Of a DNA stretch of 64,000 nucleotides, positions 52,649-59,965 are shown piece after piece. The translations under genes were made by a program, and so were the position numbers. The notes beneath the pieces were generated by a model. That model ran no database searches. It was not told the DNA's origin and worked only from the letters and a program-made list of their open reading frames with translations. Location: assembly GCF_003628505.1 (NCBI RefSeq), contig NZ_RBZP01000006.1:62001-126000 (forward strand), read 5' to 3'. How positions within the stretch are numbered: position 1 is the first letter of the stretch; every line of letters begins with the position of its first letter. This DNA is from Oceanobacillus halophilus. GTDB taxonomy: Bacteria > Bacillota > Bacilli > Bacillales > Amphibacillaceae.

Positions 52649-53440
52649 TTATCCAGATTTATTATTCTTCAATAGCTGCTTTATTTCCCTTAACTCCTCT
52701 TGTACTTCCGCTAATTTTATATCCGTTGGTGTTGGCTGTTCTTCTCTTGCTGCTTCTTCCACATTACCTACAATAACACCGACAAAGAGGTTAATAATGA
52801 CAAAAGCTCCGATAACAATAAAGGTAACAAAATACCACCAGGAAGTGGGATCTTCTGCAAGGATTGGCCTCATCACTCCACTTGCCCACGATTCCAATGT
52901 AATGACTTGGAATAACGATAATAAGGAATCATGCAGTGTACCGAAATACTCCGGAGCAATAGAGCTATATAGCATGGTACCTATTACAGCATAAATGTAG
53001 AAAAATATACCTAATAAAAGCATAATCGTTCCCATTGATGGAATGGACTTGAGCAGTGCATTTACTATTTTGCGAAGCGATGGAATGATGGAGATAGCTC
53101 TTAGCACCCGCAAAACCCGTAAAATACGTAAAACCGTCACATAATGGGTTCCAACGAAGACATGTCCACTTGAAACAATTAAAAAATCAAAAATATTCCA
53201 TGGATCTTTGAAAAATGATTTAATCGATTTACTCCCAACAAAGCGGATGATAATCTCTATGGTAAAGATCCACAGTAATATAGTATCACCTATGTATATC
53301 CAGTCGGAATAATTATTTATAAAATATGGGTACGTCTCTAAACCTACTAAAATTGCGTTAATAATAATTAGACCTATTATAATTCTTGTAAATAGCACAT
53401 GATTAGCTATGTATGCACATCTTTTTTTTATGAAATTCAA
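52649..53440 (-). CDS. NaChBac-type voltage-gated sodium channel
   Basis: 263 residues, one six-helix domain. Voltage sensor S4 reads TVLRILRVLRVLRAISIIPS with Arg every third residue. The pore helix and selectivity filter FQVITLESWASGVMRPI contains LESWAS, identical to NaChBac. S6 (VTFIVIGAFVIINLFVGVIV) is followed by an acidic helical coiled coil (EEAAREEQPTPTDIKLAEVQ region) that holds the tetramer. In alkaliphilic and halotolerant Bacillaceae the channel supports motility and pH homeostasis. Monocistronic. Confidence 0.93.
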   Translation of the reverse strand: MNFIKKRCAYIANHVLFTRIIIGLIIINAILVGLETYPYFINNYSDWIYIGDTILLWIFTIEIIIRFVGSKSIKSFFKDPWNIFDFLIVSSGHVFVGTHYVTVLRILRVLRVLRAISIIPSLRKIVNALLKSIPSMGTIMLLLGIFFYIYAVIGTMLYSSIAPEYFGTLHDSLLSLFQVITLESWASGVMRPILAEDPTSWWYFVTFIVIGAFVIINLFVGVIVGNVEEAAREEQPTPTDIKLAEVQEELREIKQLLKNNKSG

Positions 53441-53557
53441 CTATTTATCCCTCCCCAAAATATAGTTTACTTTACGTAAAAGGTTCTGTCACTTTTCATA
53501 AATCTTTCATTTAAAAAACTGATTAGGAATAACCCAATCAGTTTTTGGATAAAAATA

Positions 53558-54163
53558 TTAACCGCCAATAACCTTCGTTGCTACTTCAACTGTCCGCTTC
53601 GCTTGATGTTTAACAGCAGCTTCGACATCTTCTACCATGGACCCATCTTCTTGTGATTGTGTAACACTTGTACCATATGGATTTCCTCCTGCTCCAAATA
53701 ATGCTTGATCTGTATAGCCTGGTGGGACGATGATTGCACCCCAATGCATCATGGATGTGTAAAGAGAAAGAATGGTTGCTTCTTGGCCTCCGTGTGGATT
53801 GGATGCAGAAGACATAGCACTAACTACTTTATTGACCGTTTTACCTGAACCCCACAGTCCACCTTGTAAATCTAAAAACTGTTTCATTTGTGACGCCACA
53901 TTACCAAAGCGTGTTGGTGTACTGAAAATAATCGCATCTGCCCATTCAATATCATCAGAAGAGGCTTCTTGAATATCTTTTGCTTCGTTATAATGCGCTT
54001 GCCATGCTGGGTTGGAAGCAATAGCAGATTCCGGTGCTAATTCTGGCACCTTTCTTACACGAACTTCTGCACCAGCTTGGGAAGCCCCTTCTTCCGCCCA
54101 TTTTGCCATTTGAAAGTTAGTACCGGTAGAACTGTAATAAATTATCACTAACTTCACTGTCAT
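53558..54163 (-). CDS. wrbA: NAD(P)H:quinone oxidoreductase, WrbA family
   Basis: 201 residues. Flavodoxin-like FMN site VKLVIIYYSSTGTNFQMAKW, then IIFSTPTRFGNVASQMKQFL and SSASNPHGGQEATIL, the WrbA pattern. Reduces quinones by two electrons to avoid oxidative stress. ATG at 54163 has AAGGAGG 11 bases away; an in-frame codon at 54208 has none. Confidence 0.92.
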   Translation of the reverse strand: MTVKLVIIYYSSTGTNFQMAKWAEEGASQAGAEVRVRKVPELAPESAIASNPAWQAHYNEAKDIQEASSDDIEWADAIIFSTPTRFGNVASQMKQFLDLQGGLWGSGKTVNKVVSAMSSASNPHGGQEATILSLYTSMMHWGAIIVPPGYTDQALFGAGGNPYGTSVTQSQEDGSMVEDVEAAVKHQAKRTVEVATKVIGG

Positions 54164-54305
54164 AATTTCTTTATCCTCCTTAATCAAATAACCAAAATTT
54201 GTTAACATGATTAATATCTGTAGAATTTTTATTTTTATTTATGAAAAAGGACTTTTGGTATGTTTTTAGTTACAGTTAATGGCAACCACGGGATTAGATC
54301 GTAAC

Positions 54306-54344
54306 CTAAAAAGCAAGTGAGCAGTCTATTCTACTCACTTGCTT
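54306..54344 (-). terminator. Terminator of the nitrilase gene
   Basis: 11-base arms AAGCAAGTGAG and complement (54311-54321, 54334-54344), followed leftwards by TTTTT. It begins just after the stop. Confidence 0.85.
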
Positions 54345-54349
54345 CATTA

Positions 54350-55138
54350 TCACTCATACATATCAGGTCTCCGACTGCTAAAAATCGGAACATCTTTTCT
54401 AATTTGAGGAACCTTTTCTAAAGAAACAGCTTGCACGAGAGTTTCTTCTTCTGTTTCGCTTCCTTCTTGTAGTGTGTTGCCCCAAGGATCAATAACCATT
54501 GATGTACCAGCAAATTCTTCCCCGTCATACTGGCCAACACGGTTACACGATACAACATAATATTGATTTTCTATCGCTCGAGCAATTTGCAGTGCTTTCC
54601 AGTGTTCTTTTCTTGCTGTCGGCCATTCCGCAACAACATATAAAATCTGTGCGCCCTTAAGTGCGAGACTTCTTGCTAATTCCGGAAAACGGAGATCATA
54701 ACAAATAATTAATCCCATCTTTATCCCATCTAATTCAAAGATTTCAGTTCTCTCTTCACCAGCAGCTAAGTATTTAGGCTCATCTAGCATTGGGACAAGA
54801 TGGATTTTATCATATTTGTAGACGACTTCTCCCTCACGATTAATCACTAGACTTGAATTATAAAATTTTCCGTTCTTTTTATTAGCTATGGAACCTCCAA
54901 CAACATTAATATGATAGGCCTTTGCTAGGTCTTTTAAAAAAGATGTTGTTGGTTCTCCATTTGTATCCGCGATTCCTTCCAACTGCGGCAAGGTATAAGC
55001 AGTCGTCCACATTTCTGGAAATACAACCATATCAGGATTTTCTTTCTCAACCATTTCCTTTACCCATACCTCCATCTTCTTCCGGTTTTGTTCCGGCTTT
55101 CCTGCAATTATATCCATTTGAAAAATAGCATGTTTCAT
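54350..55138 (-). CDS. Carbon-nitrogen hydrolase (nitrilase superfamily)
   Basis: 262 residues. The catalytic Glu-Lys-Cys triad is in VVFPEMWTTAYTL, YKYDKIHLVPML and GLIICYDLRFPELARSLAL. Closest in appearance to omega-amidase/MtnU (YkrU) proteins, which hydrolyse alpha-ketoglutaramate or ketobutyramate. No methionine-salvage genes lie near, so the substrate is open. Terminator immediately downstream; short gap to desR upstream. Confidence 0.88.
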   Translation of the reverse strand: MKHAIFQMDIIAGKPEQNRKKMEVWVKEMVEKENPDMVVFPEMWTTAYTLPQLEGIADTNGEPTTSFLKDLAKAYHINVVGGSIANKKNGKFYNSSLVINREGEVVYKYDKIHLVPMLDEPKYLAAGEERTEIFELDGIKMGLIICYDLRFPELARSLALKGAQILYVVAEWPTARKEHWKALQIARAIENQYYVVSCNRVGQYDGEEFAGTSMVIDPWGNTLQEGSETEEETLVQAVSLEKVPQIRKDVPIFSSRRPDMYE

Positions 55139-55172
55139 TCACAAACAACCTCCCCCAAGATTTATTCATATG

Positions 55173-55772
55173 CTATTTAAACCATCCCTTCTCCCTAATT
55201 CGAGAGATAGCTTCAATACGATTGCTGACATTCAACTTATCCATGATCACAGAAACATAATTCCGAACGGTTCCATTTGTAAGAAAAAGCTGACTGGCTA
55301 TTTCCTTGGTTGTTTTTCCATCTGCAATTAATTTGATCACTTGCTCTTCTCGATCAGTAAGTGGGTTATCCTCCTCGTATGCTAAATCTATTAATTCAGG
55401 GGCATACACTTTTCGACCATCCATAATTACTCGAATGGAATTGGCAAGTTCTTCACTAGGACCATCCTTTAGTAGATAACCGCTAATTCCTGCTTTCCTA
55501 GCACGTTCAAAATAACCTGACCGAGCAAACGTTGTTAGAATAATTACTCTACAAGATGTGTCTCTTAATTCTTCTGCTGCATCTAGCCCAGTCTTTATCG
55601 GCATTTCAATGTCCATAATGCAGATATCAGGCTGAAGTTGTTTTACGAGCATAATGGCTTCTTCCCCATTACTGGCTTTTCCAACAACCTCCATGTCATC
55701 TTCCAAATCAAGAAGCGCTCCTAGTGCTCCAAGTAACATTCCTTGGTCTTCTGCTATGACAATTCGAATCAA
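55173..55772 (-). CDS. desR: DesR-like cold-shock response regulator
   Basis: 199 residues. Receiver domain with phospho-Asp in DICIMDIEMPIKTGLDAAEE, and LuxR-type helix-turn-helix NPLTDREEQVIKLIADGKTT ... LFLTNGTVRNYVSVIMDKLN. In B. subtilis DesR-P activates the desaturase promoter when membranes stiffen. TTG start with AGGAGGGG. Eleven bases after the kinase gene. Confidence 0.92.
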   Translation of the reverse strand: MIRIVIAEDQGMLLGALGALLDLEDDMEVVGKASNGEEAIMLVKQLQPDICIMDIEMPIKTGLDAAEELRDTSCRVIILTTFARSGYFERARKAGISGYLLKDGPSEELANSIRVIMDGRKVYAPELIDLAYEEDNPLTDREEQVIKLIADGKTTKEIASQLFLTNGTVRNYVSVIMDKLNVSNRIEAISRIREKGWFK

Positions 55773-55783
55773 GACAACCCCTC

Positions 55784-56911
55784 CTATTTTGTTTGTCTGA
55801 TTACTTCTGGAACTTGAATGGTGATAGTAGTACCTTCTTCGTGGTCGGATTCCACGTTCAAATTCCCATTTAAAAACTCTAATCTTTCTCTCATACCACG
55901 GAGTCCATTCCCTTTCAGATAATCCGATTCATTACATATTCCAATACCGTTGTCCTGAACCTTAATCACAACTTCACTGGACGACTGCATAATGGATATA
56001 TGACATGCTGTTGCTTTACTATGTTTTACTATATTAGTTACCGCTTCTTTCAAGCACATACTAAGCACATTTTCCACTAGTAATGGGGCAGAAAACTTTT
56101 CAAAATCACCATTCCATGTTCCTTCTATTTGAGCAGCTTTTAATACTTGTTTAATATGTACGATTTCATCTTTTAATTTAATACTTTTCATCGTAGAGAC
56201 AATTTCGCGAACTTCTTTTAGAGCGGTCCTTGCAGTTTGATGAATATCTTGTAACTCAAGTTTAGCTTTACTTGGTTCTTTCTCAACTAATTTCCCAGCT
56301 AAATCACTCTTTAAACCAATTAGAGAAAGCTTTTGACCTAACGTGTCATGTAAATCACGTGCAATTCGCTGACGCTCCTCAGCCACCAGTAACTCAGAAA
56401 TCCGCTCATTTGCATCTTCTAATTTACTCTCTAACTTTTCCCGCTTATTCCGATTATACATATTAAATGGTAAAAGAATGACTCCGATAATAGTTATAAA
56501 TACAAAAGGAAGCTGGGTAAGAAACACAGGATATTGATAGACAAATCCTAAACTTACAGCTGCAATTGTTGTAACAAGATGGACAACATAGAGAGTAATA
56601 AATCCAGCCTTATGTTGAATATTTCCAATAAAAAAGGCTAAAAAAAGCGAGAAATAAACATACCCGAAATACAGGGTCATTCCAATACTGATCGCTATCT
56701 CAATCCCTACGGAAACATAAACAGTCCATCCCTTTTTTATAAACGATAATCGATAAGTCACGAAAAAAAGCACTATCATTAAAAATCCTATTATAATTTC
56801 TAATACCGAAGAAGAACGAAAAATAAAATAAAAAGGAAGCAAGCAAAATGCAATCCAAGCAAATAAACTAAGTCCTGTATTCTTTGGAAAAAGATGATAC
56901 CAATTCTGCAT
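55784..56911 (-). CDS. desK: DesK-like membrane-fluidity sensor kinase
   Basis: 375 residues. Four to five membrane helices in residues 1-155, then a coiled-coil linker and HisKA_3 box ERQRIARDLHDTLGQKLSLI with the phospho-accepting His. ATPase motifs are CLKEAVTNIVKHSKA (N box), VKVQDNGIGI and GNGLRGMRERLEFLNG. The membrane part senses bilayer thickness at low temperature. ATG with AGGAG 6 bases upstream. Confidence 0.92.
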   Translation of the reverse strand: MQNWYHLFPKNTGLSLFAWIAFCLLPFYFIFRSSSVLEIIIGFLMIVLFFVTYRLSFIKKGWTVYVSVGIEIAISIGMTLYFGYVYFSLFLAFFIGNIQHKAGFITLYVVHLVTTIAAVSLGFVYQYPVFLTQLPFVFITIIGVILLPFNMYNRNKREKLESKLEDANERISELLVAEERQRIARDLHDTLGQKLSLIGLKSDLAGKLVEKEPSKAKLELQDIHQTARTALKEVREIVSTMKSIKLKDEIVHIKQVLKAAQIEGTWNGDFEKFSAPLLVENVLSMCLKEAVTNIVKHSKATACHISIMQSSSEVVIKVQDNGIGICNESDYLKGNGLRGMRERLEFLNGNLNVESDHEEGTTITIQVPEVIRQTK

Positions 56912-56963
56912 AAAGCACTCCTAAACGTAACGTTTTAAACTAGTATATCAGAAATTTAGAAAG

Positions 56964-56991
56964 AAAAACCCTCCAACAAAAAATTGAAGGG
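56964..56991 (-). terminator. Terminator between des and desKR
   Basis: Stem CCCTTCAA/TTGGAGGG (one G-T pair) with a 7-base loop, followed leftwards by TTTTT. It would make des mostly monocistronic, with readthrough or another promoter for desKR. Confidence 0.7.
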
Positions 56992-57001
56992 CCATACTAA
57001 T

Positions 57002-58060
57002 TTATTCTTCTTGAAACTTTGCACTTGTCATTTTCAAGGATACGTTGGTTTTTTGATTTCTTTGTTTAATCAGTTGTTTGTACTCTTTAAAACTGACAAA
57101 AGAGCGTGTAGCTTGATCATATAAACGAAATCGAATGGATTCTATACTTGTCTTCAATGTAATGGTTGTCGCCTTTTGCAATGGCGGTGTGGATTCGTGT
57201 GCTTTTTCCAATTGATAATTCGGAACTCTTGGGCTTAAATGATGAACATGATGATACCCAATATTACCTGTTATCCATTGGAGTATTTTAGGTAATTGAT
57301 AATAGGAACTGCCATCAACCGCAGCCTTCACATAATCCCACTCTTCTTCATTTTCAAAGTATGAATCTTCAAATGTATGTTGAACGTAAAATAGCCAAAT
57401 ACCTAATGAACCAGCTACGAACAAAATTGGAAGTTGCACGCTTAAGAATGCTTGCCAGCCAATTGCCCAAATTAATACAGCATAGATAGCTACAATAGAA
57501 ACATTAATAAGATAGGTATTCCATCTTTCCTTTTTCTTCGCTCCTTTGCGATTGATGCGGTTTTCAAGTAAGAAAAGATAGATTGGCCCAAGCCCAAATA
57601 GTACGATTGGATTACGGTAAAGCCGATACCCTAATTTCCCCCAAAAAGATGCTTCTGTATATTCCTCTATTGTCATCACCCATATATCACCAGTTCCTCG
57701 TTTATCAAGGTTACTGCTAGTTGCATGGTGAATGGCATGATTTCGTTTCCACTTTTCAAAAGCGAAATGGGTAATGATTCCTGTTATAGTTCCTACAATT
57801 CGATTGGCTTTACTATTTTTAAAGAATGACATGTGCGTACAGTCATGAAAAATAATAAAGATACGAACGACGAATCCCGCTGCTATCACTGATAAAACAA
57901 GACTCAGCCATATAGAGATGGACAAGCTTTGATAAGCTAAAAACCAAAGCAGGAAAAATGGGACAAAGGAATTAATTATTTGCATAATACTTACCTTTAA
58001 ATCTGACTTTGCAAATGGTGCAACGCTTTTACGTAATTGTGCTTGTTTTTGTTTACTCAT
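57002..58060 (-). CDS. des: Acyl-lipid delta-5 desaturase
   Basis: 352 residues. Membrane di-iron desaturase with the three histidine boxes HDCTHM, HAIHHAT and HHVHHLSPRVPNY in canonical order, between four membrane spans. Introduces a cis double bond in phospholipid acyl chains on cooling. ATG with AGGAGG 6 bases upstream. Followed by desK and desR, the B. subtilis order. Confidence 0.95.
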   Translation of the reverse strand: MSKQKQAQLRKSVAPFAKSDLKVSIMQIINSFVPFFLLWFLAYQSLSISIWLSLVLSVIAAGFVVRIFIIFHDCTHMSFFKNSKANRIVGTITGIITHFAFEKWKRNHAIHHATSSNLDKRGTGDIWVMTIEEYTEASFWGKLGYRLYRNPIVLFGLGPIYLFLLENRINRKGAKKKERWNTYLINVSIVAIYAVLIWAIGWQAFLSVQLPILFVAGSLGIWLFYVQHTFEDSYFENEEEWDYVKAAVDGSSYYQLPKILQWITGNIGYHHVHHLSPRVPNYQLEKAHESTPPLQKATTITLKTSIESIRFRLYDQATRSFVSFKEYKQLIKQRNQKTNVSLKMTSAKFQEE

Positions 58061-58117
58061 ATTTACCTCCTGATTTCTTAGCTTCGTTATTACCTAGTTT
58101 AAGAACAAAAACCACAT

Positions 58118-58165
58118 ATTATAAGTCATAAACGTCAGCAAAACCATATGACAAATGTCATATGG
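58118..58165 (-). promoter_or_regulatory. des promoter with DesR-box-like palindrome
   Basis: A perfect 10-2-10 inverted repeat, CCATATGACA-AA-TGTCATATGG, at 58144-58165. Its edge lies directly upstream of a poor -35 region; a TATAAT (58118-58123) follows at suitable distance. A perfect palindrome abutting a weak -35 is what an activator-dependent promoter looks like. DesR binding is inferred from position. Confidence 0.6.
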
Positions 58166-58194
58166 TGCCTGTCACTCCCCGGATTTTGTCGAAT
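58164..58194 (+). repeat. 31-bp direct repeat, copy 1
   Basis: GGTGCCTGTCACTCCCCGGA followed by TTTTGTCGAAT. Identical to 59889-59919, same orientation, 1.7 kb apart. Both copies lie in intergenic DNA next to gene ends. Similar short sequences are scattered in Bacillaceae genomes. Confidence 0.9.
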
Positions 58195-58205
58195 TGTTAG
58201 ATGTA

Positions 58206-58237
58206 CAAAAGGGTCCCAACCCTATATGGATTGGGAC
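58206..58237 (-). terminator. Terminator of purC
   Basis: GTCCCAA ... TTGGGAC stem (58213-58219, 58231-58237) with flanking CC/GG pairs, followed leftwards by CCCTTTTG. Short T-run. Confidence 0.65.
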
Positions 58238-58254
58238 TTCTTCTTTTACTTAAC

Positions 58255-58950
58255 TTATTTAACTGATGACGAATCTAAAAGCAGTTTCTCTAACTCTAAT
58301 GGATGGATGTATTCTCCATCTTTATATACTCTCATGTTCCCGCCAGAGATTTCATCAATTAGTATTATTCGATGATCAGCATCTCTTCCGAATTCCAGTT
58401 TAATATCATATAGTTCCATGCCTTTTTTAGCTAGTTCTTCTTTAACAGTGTGTGAAATTTCTTTGGTCAGGCTCTTTAATTCTTCATACTCTTCTTGGGA
58501 TAAGATTCCCAACATATCGAGTGCATCACGACTGATTGGCGGATCTCCTCGTTCATCATCTTTTAATGTTACTTCAACGAATGCATCCAGCTGCTGGCCT
58601 TCTTCCGCATATTTCCCATATCTACGTAAAAAGCTGCCAACTGCACGAAATCGGCAAATTACTTCCAGTCCTTCTCCAAAAACCGTTGCTGGCACGACGG
58701 TCATCTCTCGGCTGTCCACATTAGCATCAACATAGTGGGTTGGAATATTTTTTTCTTTGAACTTTTCAAAGAAAAACTGAGTTACCTTTAAGCCTGCTTT
58801 ACCGGCACCTTCAATAGAAAGTCCAACGGTATTTGCACCTGGATCAAATACCCCATCTTCTCCTGTCACATCATCTTTGAATTTCAGTAAATAATGTCCA
58901 TTTTCTAATTCATATACATCCTTCGTCTTGCCAGAGTATACTTGTTTCAT
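58255..58950 (-). CDS. purC: SAICAR synthetase (PurC), solitary copy
   Basis: 231 residues. YSGKTKDVYELENGHYLLKF, GANTVGLSIEGAGKAG, SFLRRYGKYAEEGQQLDAF, DDERGDPPISRDAL and LIDEISGGNMR give the ATP-grasp-like SAICAR synthase fold. It joins aspartate to CAIR in purine synthesis. It stands alone between desaturase and Nudix genes, whereas Bacillus purC normally lies in the pur operon, and the sequence is of a different subtype from the B. subtilis enzyme. Likely a second copy. ATG at 58950 with GAGG 10 bases away; TTG at 58953 is the alternative. Confidence 0.88.
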   Translation of the reverse strand: MKQVYSGKTKDVYELENGHYLLKFKDDVTGEDGVFDPGANTVGLSIEGAGKAGLKVTQFFFEKFKEKNIPTHYVDANVDSREMTVVPATVFGEGLEVICRFRAVGSFLRRYGKYAEEGQQLDAFVEVTLKDDERGDPPISRDALDMLGILSQEEYEELKSLTKEISHTVKEELAKKGMELYDIKLEFGRDADHRIILIDEISGGNMRVYKDGEYIHPLELEKLLLDSSSVK

Positions 58951-59274
58951 CAATAAGGCACCTCTTTGGTTGGAATTTGTTAGAATTCTTTAAAATTATT
59001 ATTTCATATAAAAGGTTACGTGTCACGGTGTTTTTGGACACTTCCCATGTTCTAATAAAAAATAGTGGCTTGTATCATGGGAGGAAACGATAAATTTTGG
59101 TTAGTCGACTATATGCACTTGCAATCTACTATAAAAAGAGCTTTTATAAATCCCATATAGTATTTTCCGCTTCTTTTATTCCACGACTTTGCATCCTATA
59201 GAACAAAGGGCTATTCTTTATTGTCACATTCTGTATAATAGATACTAAACACTAAATAACTGGAGGTGGCAAAA
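58951..59274. other. Divergent intergenic region purC / Nudix
   Basis: 324 AT-rich bases with both promoters. I see a TATAAT at 59233-59238 ahead of the Nudix gene but no clear -35, and no PurR-box-like sequence ahead of purC. Confidence 0.4.
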
Positions 59275-59889
59275 ATGAATACAAACGATGTTATACAGAA
59301 ATTTAAAAATCGGAAACCGTCCATTTTAGGTGAAGAAAATTATTTTAAATCTTCCGTGCTGCTTCCACTTATAGAGAAGGAGAACGAAACACACATTTTA
59401 TTTGAAGTTCGATCCATGAATTTACGTCGACAACCAGGAGATATTTGTTTTCCAGGTGGAAGAATGGACAAAGAAGACCAGACTCCGCTGCACTGCGCAG
59501 TACGAGAAACTTCGGAAGAATTAGGCCTAGCAGAAGATGAGATAAATGATGTTATTCCACTCGATTATGTAGTTGCAGATATGGGACGAATTATTTACCC
59601 ATTTATAGGACATATCACCAATCCGAATAATATTGTTCCAAATGAGGATGAGGTCGGGGAAATTTTTACGATACCGCTAAATTATTTACTTCAGACTGAA
59701 CCGGAAGTGTATAAAATTAATGTGCAATTGAAGCCAGAGGATGATTTCCCATTTGATTTAATTATTGGCGGTGAAAATTACCAGTGGCAAATGCGGCATA
59801 TTGATGAAATGTTTTATAAATATAACGGTAAAGTAGTATGGGGACTAACCGCAAAAATCTTAAACCACTTTATATCTCAATTGAAATAG
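59275..59889 (+). CDS. Nudix hydrolase, CoA-pyrophosphatase type
   Basis: 204 residues. Nudix box GGRMDKEDQTPLHCAVRETS followed by EELGL is preceded by LRRQPGDICFP, the extra motif of the NUDT7/YeaB CoA diphosphatase group. Cleaves CoA or related dinucleoside compounds to 4'-phosphopantetheine and 3',5'-ADP. ATG at 59275 has GGAGG 8 bases upstream, better than the in-frame codon at 59266. A 31-bp repeat overlaps its stop codon. Confidence 0.9.
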   Translation: MNTNDVIQKFKNRKPSILGEENYFKSSVLLPLIEKENETHILFEVRSMNLRRQPGDICFPGGRMDKEDQTPLHCAVRETSEELGLAEDEINDVIPLDYVVADMGRIIYPFIGHITNPNNIVPNEDEVGEIFTIPLNYLLQTEPEVYKINVQLKPEDDFPFDLIIGGENYQWQMRHIDEMFYKYNGKVVWGLTAKILNHFISQLK

Positions 59890-59919
59890 GTGCCTGTCAC
59901 TCCCCGGATTTTGTCGAAT
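59889..59919 (+). repeat. 31-bp direct repeat, copy 2
   Basis: Exact match to 58164-58194. The first base is the last base of the Nudix stop codon TAG, so the element inserted or arose precisely at the gene end. Confidence 0.9.
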
Positions 59920-59922
59920 ATA

Positions 59923-59960
59923 AAAACCCAAGCATCTTGGAATTTTGATGCTTGGGTTTT
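59923..59960. terminator. Bidirectional terminator
   Basis: 13-base arms AAAACCCAAGCAT and complement, 12-base loop, then TTTTTT on the + strand and TTTTTA on the other. Between convergent Nudix and helicase genes. Confidence 0.9.
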
Positions 59961-59965
59961 TTGTG

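Noticed and set aside
52181-52776. Several frames of 75-97 codons through the palindromic repeat
   Set aside because: They exist in a stem-forming non-coding repeat, on both strands, without ribosome-binding sites.
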